Virus record (IMG/VR): IMGVR_UViG_3300025151_000141
Location: 1 to 34,783 of that record
Direction: 5' to 3' (one strand)
DNA length: 34,783 bases
Origin: a virus
The notes beneath the pieces were generated by a model. The model was not told the DNA's origin. It worked only from the letters and a program-made list of their open reading frames with translations, and made no database searches. Of this stretch, positions 15,049 through 23,013 are shown piece after piece. Numbering within the stretch: the stretch's first letter is position 1; each line of letters starts with the position of its first letter. The translations under genes were made by a program, and so were the position numbers.

Positions 15049-15323
15049 TGAAGACGTACCCACCAATAGGCACGACGAAAGAAGAGTTGCTGACTGGGAC
15101 GTAACAGGCGGGACTTGCGGTGCTGAATCTCTAAATCAAAGAGGTATTCGACTCTAGACATTGGGAACTCCATGTATTGGGTTGGTTCATCCAATGGGAT
15201 GCAGATGACCTTCGCACGTTCCTGCGTACTAATGTCCACACCATCAATGGTGATTTGATTCTGCACCCCAGTGGGAACCCAGTTTTTGCCTGCAGGATGT
15301 GACCACGGACAGTCGGCAAGCAC
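15003..15323 (-). CDS. hypothetical protein, GTG start
   Basis: A 106-residue frame starting with GTG at 15323. It has a beta-rich middle (NQITIDGVDISTQERAKVICIPLDEPTQYMEF) and a very basic, aromatic C-terminus (FFRRAYWWVRLQWITLKWKLRQQKKN). I do not recognise it. There is no good ribosome-binding site, but the frame lies in line with its neighbours with only a 24-base gap upstream. The C-terminal end overlaps the next gene by up to 46 bases, so the end or the next start may be misplaced. Confidence 0.45.
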   Translation of the reverse strand: MLADCPWSHPAGKNWVPTGVQNQITIDGVDISTQERAKVICIPLDEPTQYMEFPMSRVEYLFDLEIQHRKSRLLRPSQQLFFRRAYWWVRLQWITLKWKLRQQKKN

Positions 15324-15347
15324 GGTACTGGGGGACCGGTGAGGGAT

Positions 15348-15527
15348 CTATCTAGCCATCTGGCTCATCTGTCGGATCTGTTCATTGATCCGCCCTTCCT
15401 CCAATCTTCGGAGGGTCCGCACAGCAGCAACCTCTTGGTCTGCTGCAACCTGTTTGGAGATGATCCGCATCATCTCCTTGATCTCACGGAGATCAGATTT
15501 CATTTCCTTGAATTCTTGGTCGGTCAT
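15348..15527 (-). CDS. short coiled-coil protein
   Basis: A 59-residue protein (MTDQEFKEMKSDLREIKEMM, then RIISKQVAADQEVAAVRTLRRLEEGRINEQIRQMSQMAR) with heptad-like hydrophobic spacing and no cysteines. It is probably a helical oligomer of unknown role. The ATG at 15527 lies inside the 3' end of the upstream regulator gene, overlapping by 35 bases. It is listed because it fills the gap between two leftward genes in the same early operon. Confidence 0.5.
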   Translation of the reverse strand: MTDQEFKEMKSDLREIKEMMRIISKQVAADQEVAAVRTLRRLEEGRINEQIRQMSQMAR

Positions 15528-15693
15528 TCAGTAGTCCTGTGATTTCGCTAATGGCTGAACGTGTCCAAAGGATTGGACCTCTGGGTGTGTATTGCCTGCT
15601 TGACTTCGTTGTCCCTGACTGGTGAAGTTTTCTCAATTTATCAATTGAGACACCTGTCTCTTGCGATAATTCTGTAGTCGTTATAAGGTTCAT
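15493..15693 (-). CDS. small helix-turn-helix regulator, MerR/excisionase-like
   Basis: A 66-residue protein starting MNLITTTELSQETGVSIDKLRKL, a MerR/Xis-like winged-helix opening (TELSQETGVSIDKLRKLHQSG), then RGPILWTRSAISEITGLLND. It is read leftward, divergent from the repressor at 15781, with the shared switch region between them. That places it as a Cro-like or excisionase-like first gene of the early leftward operon. An ATG three codons upstream (15702) is also possible. The exact role cannot be told from sequence. Confidence 0.6.
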   Translation of the reverse strand: MNLITTTELSQETGVSIDKLRKLHQSGTTKSSRQYTPRGPILWTRSAISEITGLLNDRPRIQGNEI

Positions 15694-15726
15694 GGCTTGC
15701 ATGGTTAGCAGTTAGCTATTGCTAAA

Positions 15727-15762
15727 TAATCACTAAAATAGTGATTAAAATATTTAAGTCAA
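15727..15762 (-). promoter_or_regulatory. leftward promoter with embedded palindromic operator
   Basis: A perfect 9-bp inverted repeat TAATCACTA-AAA-TAGTGATTA spans 15727-15747. On the minus strand TTGACT (15757-15762) and TATTTT (15735-15740) are spaced by 16 bases, so the -10 box lies inside the palindrome. This is the expected layout for an early leftward promoter shut by the repressor encoded just to the right. A smaller inverted repeat, TTAGCA/TGCTAA, lies at 15705-15725. Repressor binding is inferred. Confidence 0.6.
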
Positions 15763-15780
15763 GCACTAAGAAAGGGAATT

Positions 15781-16031
15781 TTGGCGAAAGCAAGTGTTCC
15801 AGCTAAAATTGGTCAAGAAATTCAATTAGCTAGGATAAAAAAAATTGGAGTCAGTCAGACTTGGCAGAGCATTTCGGTTGGGGTCCATCTGGACAGACCT
15901 TGATTTCCAGGTTGGAAAAAGGGTCAACCAAGACAGATGCCGATAAATTAAAGACTATTTTAGACTTCTTAAATATCGAGCAGGATGCTGAAGATGGTCA
16001 GGAGATTGAGGACCTTGTAAAAAATTTATAA
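15781..16031 (+). CDS. phage repressor, Xre/CI-like, frame broken at A8 tract
   Basis: Frame one from a TTG at 15781 reads MAKASVPAKIGQEIQLARIKK, then leaves the homology. The -1 frame continues NWSQSDLAEHFGWGPSGQTL, ISRLEKGSTKTDADKLKTIL and DFLNIEQDAEDGQEIEDLVKNL to TAA at 16029-16031. Joined, these form a clear Xre-type helix-turn-helix (LARIKKNWSQSDLAEHFG...ISRLEKG) of about 83 residues. The joint falls exactly on A-AAA-AAA within a run of eight A (15837-15844). Either the ribosome slips by -1 there, or one A is missing through sequencing error or mutation. AAGGG lies four bases before the TTG, which is close spacing. Confidence 0.65.
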
Positions 16032-16049
16032 AAAATTTGTTTTTTCTTG

Positions 16050-16078
16050 TTGACTATTACACGCAATGCGTGTCTAAT
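16050..16078 (+). promoter_or_regulatory. rightward promoter with palindromic operator in its spacer
   Basis: TTGACT (16050-16055) and TCTAAT (16073-16078) are 17 bases apart, five of six consensus matches in each box. The spacer holds a perfect palindrome ACACGCA-A-TGCGTGT (16059-16073), with flanking pairing of GACTATT and AATAGTC. It should drive the three small rightward genes starting at 16133 and looks tightly regulated, perhaps by the HTH protein at the end of that operon or another regulator. The operator differs from the one at 15727, so a second binding protein is implied. Confidence 0.6.
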
Positions 16079-16132
16079 AGTCTCAACAGGTTAGCAATGA
16101 CGCTGATCTAAATCAGACACAACAGAGGCAGC

Positions 16133-16366
16133 ATGATTCAAGTTTGGAATCCCAAAGACAATCCACTTCCTTGGAAATGGGGAAAAGGACAGAAAAAGTT
16201 TTCGGCACGAATCAAAATAGGTTCGTGGGTAGAAATTGATTATCGTGCAGGACTTCCTGGTTGGTTCCAAGTTGTCGAAATCAGTTCTAATCGTGACTGG
16301 ATCAAAGTAGATGGGTTAGAAGGTGAGATTGTACGACATCAAATGATAAGTTTTACCAATAAATAA
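16133..16366 (+). CDS. hypothetical rightward protein, SH3-like look
   Basis: A 77-residue protein starting MIQVWNPKDNPLPWKWGKGQ, then FSARIKIGSWVEIDYRAGLPGWFQVVEIS and GLEGEIVRHQMISFTNK. It is beta-rich with a GSWVEI-x-Y and GWFQVVEI pattern that suggests a small SH3-like barrel; no family is recognised. GAGG lies five bases before the ATG. It is the first gene after the regulated promoter at 16050-16078 in the lysogeny-side operon. Confidence 0.6.
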   Translation: MIQVWNPKDNPLPWKWGKGQKKFSARIKIGSWVEIDYRAGLPGWFQVVEISSNRDWIKVDGLEGEIVRHQMISFTNK

Positions 16367-16369
16367 AGT

Positions 16370-16600
16370 ATGACACACAAAGAAATTGCTCAATCACTAA
16401 CCAAAGCCCGTGGGATTTGCCACTTTACTGGCGAACCTCCCACATTCTCAGATTTGCTGGAAATGGTAGAAGAAGCAGACGTTGCATTGGCTGACACATT
16501 TGGACGTTATGACCATGTCACCATTCAAGCGGTTGTTCGTAAGATGCTGCAGAAAAATGATTCGGCCTCAAGAATCTGTGCAAATCCTCTTACCATATGA
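16370..16600 (+). CDS. hypothetical rightward protein
   Basis: A 76-residue protein, MTHKEIAQSLTKARGICHFTG, then EPPTFSDLLEMVEEADVALAD and HVTIQAVVRKMLQKN. It looks mostly helical; I do not recognise it. The ATG comes three bases after the previous stop, and its stop overlaps the next ATG (ATGA), so the three rightward genes form one coupled unit. Confidence 0.6.
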   Translation: MTHKEIAQSLTKARGICHFTGEPPTFSDLLEMVEEADVALADTFGRYDHVTIQAVVRKMLQKNDSASRICANPLTI

Positions 16601-16764
16601 CCAGCATTGAATTCAGACATGCTCGACAGAGGTTAGGCATGTCAATGGTCGAGGCATCCACTAAGTGCGGTGTACCCTATCGTACATGGCAGGATTGGGA
16701 AGCAGGCAAACGGAGAGTACCCCCTTGGGTCAAGTGCCTGCTTTTCTATCTGGAGAGGAGTTAA
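16597..16764 (+). CDS. small helix-turn-helix protein
   Basis: A 55-residue protein, MTSIEFRHARQRLGMSMVEA, then STKCGVPYRTWQDWEAGKRR and VPPWVKCLLFYLERS. ARQRLGMS-EAS-x-CGVPYRTWQDWEAGKR is a typical Xre-type HTH with the recognition helix at YRTWQDWE. Its ATG overlaps the previous stop. It is the last gene before the attP-like site. A role in regulating the rightward promoter or assisting integration/excision is possible, but neither is shown. Confidence 0.7.
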   Translation: MTSIEFRHARQRLGMSMVEASTKCGVPYRTWQDWEAGKRRVPPWVKCLLFYLERS

Positions 16765-16778
16765 ACGTTATGATCTTT

Positions 16779-16931
16779 GTGCTAGTAAGTGCTAGTGTTG
16801 AAATTCCTCTGGAGGCGTGCGCCCATCAGGACTTGAACCTGAAACCTACTGATTAGAAGTCAGATAAGATTAGGTCTTAACACACTGAATTTGTTTGGTA
16901 TATTTAGGTAAATGAAAAGTGATGTGCTTGT
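16779..16931. other. attP: attP-like site: tRNA-Arg(UCU) 3' half with candidate arm sites
   Basis: On the minus strand 16864-16818 reproduces the 3' half of a tRNA-Arg gene, positions 27-73. It has an anticodon arm with loop CTTCTAA (anticodon UCU), a five-base variable loop, a 5-bp T-stem TCAGG/CCTGA around TTCAAGT, then TGGGCGC and discriminator A. No matching 5' half (GCGCCCA) lies upstream, and the outermost anticodon pair is a T-T mismatch, so it is not a working tRNA. GTGCTAGT occurs twice, ten bases apart (16779-16786, 16789-16796), on one side, and GTGCTTGT (16924-16931) on the other, as arm-type integrase sites would be. Phage genes lie on both sides, so this reads as attP rather than attL/attR. 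Confidence 0.7.
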
Positions 16932-16935
16932 GTGA

Positions 16936-19005
16936 TCAGTCCAAAAGTCCACTAGAAATCCTACCACTGAGACCTCCAAAGAACATATTTCGACGGGCAT
17001 TTTCCTGTGCCATCAAGTCCCTCAGTGCCGCATAGTTTTGCAGGTCGTCCAGACTCTGACCAACGGCAGCAGATCCCTGTCCAGACAATCGAGGACCTAG
17101 TTGTTCTGACATCTGTCTCATCTCTCTGCGTCTCAGCAGATCATCCGCAAAGGTTGCCCCTCTTGCCAGGAGATCCAGTTTGTTTGCCTGCATTGCACTG
17201 CTGAACTCATTGGGAGTTAGTCCACCAAGTTCATCTTGATTTGCCAGACGTTCTGCAGTTCGACTGTTTCCTAATACATACCCTGCAGTTTCGCTCATCG
17301 TGCGTTCTGCATCCATCTCTCTCTGGAACTGTGCATACTTCTCAGGAGTTGGGAATAGGATTTCAATGCGTCTCTGCATATTCGGAGAGGACCAGTCTCT
17401 GGTTCGATCTCCTGCAATGGCAGTTTTCTCGTTCATCTGGTCCTTCAGTTTTTGTACAAACCCTGAACGCATGGCATTCATCTCTGCTTCAGTACGACCT
17501 TCTACGAAATTCTGCAATCGATCTGGGGGCATTCGGGGGATCTCTGTATATCCTTGCAAATTCAATCTCTGCATCTCTCTCGTATCAAATCCTTCTCGAC
17601 GCAACTGCTGATAGGCAGGATTATCAACATCTGCAGCATCCATCATCTGCGAGTAGTTCTTGGACAGAGATCGACGTTCTGCCCCAGAGACATAACCAGA
17701 CTCCACAGGTCTCCGGTCAATCATATCCCCTACCCCTTGCCGTGTATCTTCAATCTCTCGGACTGTGTAAGGACCTGGTCGAATGTTGCCTTGATCCGTT
17801 TTGATTGGGCCTGTTGTCGGTTCGCCAGCAAATCCGTAGTTCTGTTGTATGGATTTCTGAGCTTGTGAGAATCTGGGATCTCTCTCATAAATCTGCTGAT
17901 ATACTGGACTCCGCATCAAGTCGTTCTGGATTGCCTGATATCTTGGAGAAAGTGCATCTCTCGTCTGTTTCATCTCTTGAGCAAATAATTCTGGATCAGA
18001 TCCAACACCCATCCCTCTTTCTGCACTACCAATCAACCTTTCTCTCTGCCCTGCTTGCCGATTAAACAACATATCACTGATCTGCTCAGATGCAGGTCCT
18101 GGGGTCGATACCAGTGCATCGGTAGTCTTTCTCAGATTCCGACCTGCTAGGTCAGGCATGGCAACTTCTGCCCCTCGTTGAGCTGTCTCAAACTCACCGA
18201 GTCGTTGTCTGGCAGCATCCACAGCAGCAGCACCTCTCAGTCCTGTGTCGTCTTCAATACTGGTCAGCAGTTTGCGGAGGGCACGGTTGTTGGGATCATA
18301 ATCATTGACAGGAGAGGCAGGCCCAATCGGAGTGTTTCCACCAGATCCTGAGAGCAATCTCTGCAGTCCTGCACGACCTAGATCCACGGCTGGACTGATA
18401 GTCCCACCTGTCGCAGCACCAACTGCTGCACCAATGCCAACATTCTGATCTGCCCCTGCTGCCGTCAAAGCACCTGCCCCTGCACCAGACATTGCTCCAG
18501 TCGTTGCAGACCTGGCAACATTACGGATAGGTTGTCCGGTAGTCGGTTGCAGCATCTGAGGCAACTGCATCCCCAATCGTGCTGCGGCAGCACCTTCTGC
18601 TGCACCTCCCATGATTCCACCTCCGACATTCATCAGTGCGGTTGCCGTGGGGTCGATGTTCTGGAAGGTCTGGCGTTCCCCTTCAATCTGGTTCTTTGCC
18701 TCGTCATAGGTTTCATCTGTGACCAGAGTGCGGAAGATGGCTTCCACCTCATCACCCCATTCGTACATCAACCCCCCTGCAATCTCTCTGGCAACTGCCC
18801 CTGCAAACTGAGGACTGAACTTGTCACCGAGGGCCTTCTGGTATCCTGCCTTCTTGCCTTGTTTGTTGATCAGATAGCGGACTGCGTCCTCAAAACTGTC
18901 TCGACTGTACCCTTTTCGACGCAGGTACTCGTTGATGTTTTCTTCCGAAACATTTCTAGCCCTTGCATCAGAGACTTTGACTAGAATCTCCTGCAGTTTG
19001 GTCAT
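16936..19005 (-). CDS. ejection/internal virion protein with Gly/Ala-rich segment
   Basis: A 689-residue protein, the last gene of the structural operon. It starts MTKLQEILVKVSDARARNVS with a small helical domain (EENINEYLRRKGYSRDSFEDAVRYL). Around residues 125-205 there is a long Gly/Ala-rich stretch (NVGGGIMGGAAEGAAAARLGM, TTGAMSGAGAGALTAAG, GIGAAVGAATGGTI) like the membrane-active glycine zippers of phage ejection proteins. The rest is charged, helical and Gln/Arg-rich. Such proteins are packed in the virion and enter the host with the DNA. No enzyme motif is seen. It ends five bases from the attP-like region. Confidence 0.7.
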   Translation of the reverse strand: MTKLQEILVKVSDARARNVSEENINEYLRRKGYSRDSFEDAVRYLINKQGKKAGYQKALGDKFSPQFAGAVAREIAGGLMYEWGDEVEAIFRTLVTDETYDEAKNQIEGERQTFQNIDPTATALMNVGGGIMGGAAEGAAAARLGMQLPQMLQPTTGQPIRNVARSATTGAMSGAGAGALTAAGADQNVGIGAAVGAATGGTISPAVDLGRAGLQRLLSGSGGNTPIGPASPVNDYDPNNRALRKLLTSIEDDTGLRGAAAVDAARQRLGEFETAQRGAEVAMPDLAGRNLRKTTDALVSTPGPASEQISDMLFNRQAGQRERLIGSAERGMGVGSDPELFAQEMKQTRDALSPRYQAIQNDLMRSPVYQQIYERDPRFSQAQKSIQQNYGFAGEPTTGPIKTDQGNIRPGPYTVREIEDTRQGVGDMIDRRPVESGYVSGAERRSLSKNYSQMMDAADVDNPAYQQLRREGFDTREMQRLNLQGYTEIPRMPPDRLQNFVEGRTEAEMNAMRSGFVQKLKDQMNEKTAIAGDRTRDWSSPNMQRRIEILFPTPEKYAQFQREMDAERTMSETAGYVLGNSRTAERLANQDELGGLTPNEFSSAMQANKLDLLARGATFADDLLRRREMRQMSEQLGPRLSGQGSAAVGQSLDDLQNYAALRDLMAQENARRNMFFGGLSGRISSGLLD

Positions 19006-19012
19006 AGGTCAC

Positions 19013-20806
19013 TCACTGAAGTAGGATGTCATCAGGGTCTTCGCTTACTTGAGGGAGTGCCCCCTGGATTCGGGCTTGTTCCGCAGTTTTCAATTGTGCT
19101 TCCTGCACCTTCAATGCTCTCATCTGTCGTTTGCGTTCTTTAGCTTCCGGTCCTTCCCCTGGTGTGGGGAAGTATTGTTGACGGTATGATTCATATTCTG
19201 ATTGGGCAATGGCAGCACCAGATGCAGCTCGCAATACGTTCTCAATCCAACGATCTTGGGCATCTATTTTCATTCGATACTCATCTGACTGGAATCGTCG
19301 GAATGGCATTGCTTCATCAAAACTGAAGGTGTCCATTGGCTCATCATAATTGTTGCTGATGATCTCCTGTTCAAACCCTGCTAAGACATTCCCCCTTGCC
19401 CGTTGTTGCTGTTCCGTCAGATTCGGTTTCGCAGGGACGACACTGCTCTGATTCTTCAGTTGTTCCTGCTGTTGTGCTAATGCTGGGAACTTCTTCACAT
19501 AAAAAGATGGGATCGTTGGGTAGGTCTTGAACCGTTCCGTCTGTTGCTTCTGTGGATTCCATTGAGTCGTTTCATCCGAGGGTTCTAGGAATAATCTCTG
19601 GAATGCCATCTGAACCTTAGGATCGTTGGCTTGTTCTGCTGTGGCATTGATCAGGATGTCCTCGTCTCGTTCTGCCTGACTTCCTCTGGGTTTGGTCTCC
19701 GGTTTCTTCGGTTCTTCAAACTTACTGATGGCAGAGATCAGATCCTTGGACTCATAGGCAGCATAGGTCTCAGCAGGTTGTCCTGTGTAGGTTGCCAGTT
19801 TCTCTCGCAGATTCTGAGTCTCCTGCATCTCTGCAGTGGGGAAGAACTGATGATATTCCGACTGCAGCATTTCGGGACTCATCCCCATCAACTGCTTTCG
19901 ACGTTCCACCCGTTGGGTTTGATTGAGATCAGGTTGTTTGCCGAGGATTTGACTGACCTGGCTTTCTTTTAGTTGTCTAGCCAGTCGTCGGGCCTCTGCC
20001 TTTTCTGTCATCGTTGCACTGGTCTGCTGGGCACGACTGATGGCATCAGTGGTCAATGCCCTCAGATACATGATGTCGTACTCTTCTTTTCGGGCCTCAC
20101 GTTCATCTTCAATTCGTTGTCTCTCTGCCTCTGTCAGTCTCTTCTTCGTTGACCCATACCCCTGAACAAACCCACCGAGACCCTTGGCAAGTGCAGAACT
20201 CAGAGTCACATCATTCGGGTTCGTGCTGTACCTTGGGGCAGACATCAATCCCAGTCCTGCCTGAATCAATCCCATCCTCGTTGGGTCATCAAAGAAATCC
20301 ATATCTACATCCAGCAGACCGCCACCCTGTGCTGGAGCAGACTGAGCTTGTGCTGGTGCAGAAGTCTGTGGTCTGGCAGGAATCTGTACAGCAGTGTTTG
20401 CCTTTGCCGTTGCGGGTAACTGAGGAGGTGTAATCGGTTGGACAGGTCGAGGTCTGGTCTGTACTGAGCTGAGAGGATCATAACTAGCAGGGGGTCTCGC
20501 TCCCCGTGTCTCTGCACTCCGGTTTGTGGGGATTGCTTCCCTTTGGCGTTGATCCCGATACTGCTGGAACTGCCTCTCAATCATTGATGCTGGATCAGAT
20601 CCCAGGGTCTTTGGCAAGTTCGGCATCATGGCCTGCTGGAGTCTTGCTCGGTCCAACTGATCCAGATAATCCAAAGCATTCGGAGAGTATGCAGAGGCAG
20701 GATTGGATAGGTTTGGATTGGGGATCGTGCTTAGTCGAAAGAACTCCTCATCCAGATACTTCTGGTAGTCCTGTGCGTTGGGCAGTCCCGAATATTCTAA
20801 TGCCAT
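19013..20806 (-). CDS. internal virion/ejection protein, low complexity
   Basis: A 597-residue protein, MALEYSGLPNAQDYQKYLDEEF onward, with a Pro/Ala/Gln-rich region (residues about 100-165) followed by a short hydrophobic Gly stretch (MGLIQAGLGLMSAPRYS) and long charged helices (EAERQRIEDEREARKEEYD; EARRLARQLKESQVSQILGK). The composition and the location between two similar genes suggest an ejected virion protein. AGGAG lies six bases before the ATG. There is no recognised catalytic motif. Confidence 0.6.
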   Translation of the reverse strand: MALEYSGLPNAQDYQKYLDEEFFRLSTIPNPNLSNPASAYSPNALDYLDQLDRARLQQAMMPNLPKTLGSDPASMIERQFQQYRDQRQREAIPTNRSAETRGARPPASYDPLSSVQTRPRPVQPITPPQLPATAKANTAVQIPARPQTSAPAQAQSAPAQGGGLLDVDMDFFDDPTRMGLIQAGLGLMSAPRYSTNPNDVTLSSALAKGLGGFVQGYGSTKKRLTEAERQRIEDEREARKEEYDIMYLRALTTDAISRAQQTSATMTEKAEARRLARQLKESQVSQILGKQPDLNQTQRVERRKQLMGMSPEMLQSEYHQFFPTAEMQETQNLREKLATYTGQPAETYAAYESKDLISAISKFEEPKKPETKPRGSQAERDEDILINATAEQANDPKVQMAFQRLFLEPSDETTQWNPQKQQTERFKTYPTIPSFYVKKFPALAQQQEQLKNQSSVVPAKPNLTEQQQRARGNVLAGFEQEIISNNYDEPMDTFSFDEAMPFRRFQSDEYRMKIDAQDRWIENVLRAASGAAIAQSEYESYRQQYFPTPGEGPEAKERKRQMRALKVQEAQLKTAEQARIQGALPQVSEDPDDILLQ

Positions 20807-20815
20807 CTGTTCTCC

Positions 20816-23008
20816 TTAACTAAGCAGACTTAGAAGAGCAGCACCCCCTGCAAGGTAAGGGTTGCCTGTCATCCCATAGGCAGCAAGACCAGCACCTGCT
20901 CCTCCTAAAATTGGATTCTGTTGATACCTCGGTTGGGTTGTCGTCACAACCGATCCCGTTGCAGGACTGATTGCCGCATTTCGCAGGTCAATCTGTTGAC
21001 CAGGGAATCCAAGTTCTCTATTAAATTCACCATAAATGAAGTCAAGGTCCTGCTGGTCTCGTCCAGTCTGTGCCCCACCACCTGCCAGCATATCGGCAAT
21101 CCTCTGCCTCTCGTCTGCAGTTCCAGCCTGTGCCAGATTCCCCAGTGCTGTACCCCCTTGGAGGTTCAGTGCGCCTGCTCCACGGTTTGCAGTCTCTGAG
21201 AACTGCGCCTCATTGCTTGCGATGTTTCTGCGTTGATTTAGGTCACTGGCATCCAATCTCATCGCATCACCCAAGAGTCCTGCATTGGCTTGAAGTGCGG
21301 CACGATCCATCCCTTGGTTCAATCCAAGGGCTTGACCATACAGATTTGCATTTGCCCCAAGTGCTGCCAGTGCCCCCTGAGACTGAAGTCCCTGTGCTGC
21401 AAGACCACCCTGAGATGTAAGACCTCGGACATTCTGCAGATCTCTCGCAGTCAAATTCTGCCCCTGCAAATTTCCTTGAGATTGCAACCCACGCACGTTC
21501 TGGACATCTGATGCACTGAGACCTAACCGTTGCAGGTTCTCCTGCTGTGCGAGGTCTGCGGCCCTTTGGAAGCCTTGGGATCGTAATTGTCCGACTGCTG
21601 CGGCTGTTCGATCTGCAAAGTTCCGGTTGTTCTCTGCTTGCATCAACATGCTGCGAGATCCCCCGTATGCTCCGGCTTTTGCAGCATCCCCAGAGATTTG
21701 GTTGGCAGTCATCTGTCGGGCACGGTCCATATCTCGGATGGTCTGGTTGACCACTCGATCCGTGTACGGATCTTGGAACTGCTGCATTGAATCCCGTAGA
21801 GACCGTTCCTGCTGGTAGTTCACAGGGCCCTGCAGTCCTTGATTCGCATTACCAAACTGCCGTGTCTGGAGTCCTTGATTGACGTTCCTCATCCCAGCAT
21901 TGGGATTGGCAAAGTTGGGCAGTCCAGAGGTGTAGTTACCGGATTCGAACACATTGGGATTTGTTGCTGATCCGAGTCCCTGCTGGTAGTTTCCAGCCTG
22001 TCCCCCGATCCCTCCAGTTGTTCCTTGGAATCCAGATTGATAGTTCGCAGCAGATCCCACTGCTTGATTTGCAGCAGCAAACGGATCTGTTCCACCTTCT
22101 CCAAACCGTTGATCGTACCGACCTGACAGAATCCCTTCTCCTCGGAGAGTCCCTTCAGAGGGACCTGCAAACCGTTGTCGATCAAATGCTTGGAAGGGGG
22201 TCATCATGGAAGGATCAAAAATATCCTTTGAATCTATCGCAGGAACAGGTTTCCCTTCATTACCTGATCCTCGGACTGGAGTCTCTTCTGTTTGTGTTTC
22301 TGTTTGTGTTTCTGTCGTCTGATTGTTACCTGTCCCAGATGATTCATTCAAAATTTCTTGGTAGGTTTGCGTTTCTCCTGATGGTCCAGATGTCCCTGAA
22401 GGCCCTCCTGATGGAATTGGAGTAACATTACCTCCTCCAAGATCAATGTCTGGCAAATCAATTTGTGGAATTGAATCAGACAACGACTCAAAGAAACCCT
22501 TCTCCTCATCATTTGCCGTTCGTCCTCTTCTAAAGCTATCTGGACCCATGTTCTGCACAGGTCTTCGCAAAAGAGGACCTCCAGTCTGTAGATCTGGAGG
22601 AAGGACAGATACTAGGTTGTTGATGTCATCAGGACGATAGGGCATAGTCCCATCAAGATTTGCCCCAGGCAGAGCAGGAAGTGCCTGTCTGCGTGGATTG
22701 AGTCCAACCTGTCCGACTCCTGATGCACCCCCTCGGATTCCTGAATAATCACGATCTAGGGTGCTGGCACGATAGTCAGGGTTCTGGGTGTAGTAGTTCC
22801 CCATGCCTAATGTAGACATCGCATCAGGGATTGCCCAGGATGGCAGGTTCTGCTGTGTGGTTGTCTGCATGTCCGGTTGACCACCACCTCCCGACAGCAT
22901 GTCTGTTAAATCACTGATGATTGGGATTCTGCTGTAATTTCGTTGAACTGCGGGTGCTTGCCTGCCTGAGTTGCTGCGGCCTGTGGTTCTTTGATCTTGT
23001 CGAATCAT
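20816..23008 (-). CDS. large Gln/Asn/Gly-rich virion protein with internal repeats
   Basis: A 730-residue protein. The N-terminal half is disordered, rich in Gly, Asn, Gln, Thr and Pro (for example TETQTETQTEETP). The second half has helical repeats such as NVRGLQSQGNLQGQNLTARD, LQNVRGLTSQGGLAAQGL and QSQGALAALGANANL. The end, LGGAGAGLAAYGMTGNPYLAGGAALLSLLS, is a Gly-rich hydrophobic tail that could insert in membranes. The core DRVVNQTIRDMDRARQMTANQISGDAAKAGAYGGSR is conserved-looking and recurs in podovirus internal proteins I have seen. It is probably an ejection protein. Start ATG at 23008. Confidence 0.6.
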   Translation of the reverse strand: MIRQDQRTTGRSNSGRQAPAVQRNYSRIPIISDLTDMLSGGGGQPDMQTTTQQNLPSWAIPDAMSTLGMGNYYTQNPDYRASTLDRDYSGIRGGASGVGQVGLNPRRQALPALPGANLDGTMPYRPDDINNLVSVLPPDLQTGGPLLRRPVQNMGPDSFRRGRTANDEEKGFFESLSDSIPQIDLPDIDLGGGNVTPIPSGGPSGTSGPSGETQTYQEILNESSGTGNNQTTETQTETQTEETPVRGSGNEGKPVPAIDSKDIFDPSMMTPFQAFDRQRFAGPSEGTLRGEGILSGRYDQRFGEGGTDPFAAANQAVGSAANYQSGFQGTTGGIGGQAGNYQQGLGSATNPNVFESGNYTSGLPNFANPNAGMRNVNQGLQTRQFGNANQGLQGPVNYQQERSLRDSMQQFQDPYTDRVVNQTIRDMDRARQMTANQISGDAAKAGAYGGSRSMLMQAENNRNFADRTAAAVGQLRSQGFQRAADLAQQENLQRLGLSASDVQNVRGLQSQGNLQGQNLTARDLQNVRGLTSQGGLAAQGLQSQGALAALGANANLYGQALGLNQGMDRAALQANAGLLGDAMRLDASDLNQRRNIASNEAQFSETANRGAGALNLQGGTALGNLAQAGTADERQRIADMLAGGGAQTGRDQQDLDFIYGEFNRELGFPGQQIDLRNAAISPATGSVVTTTQPRYQQNPILGGAGAGLAAYGMTGNPYLAGGAALLSLLS

Positions 23009-23013
23009 GGGTT

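Noticed and set aside
16818-16864. A functional tRNA-Arg gene
   Set aside because: The acceptor 5' strand and D-arm are missing upstream, and the outer anticodon pair is mismatched; it fits an att core rather than a tRNA.
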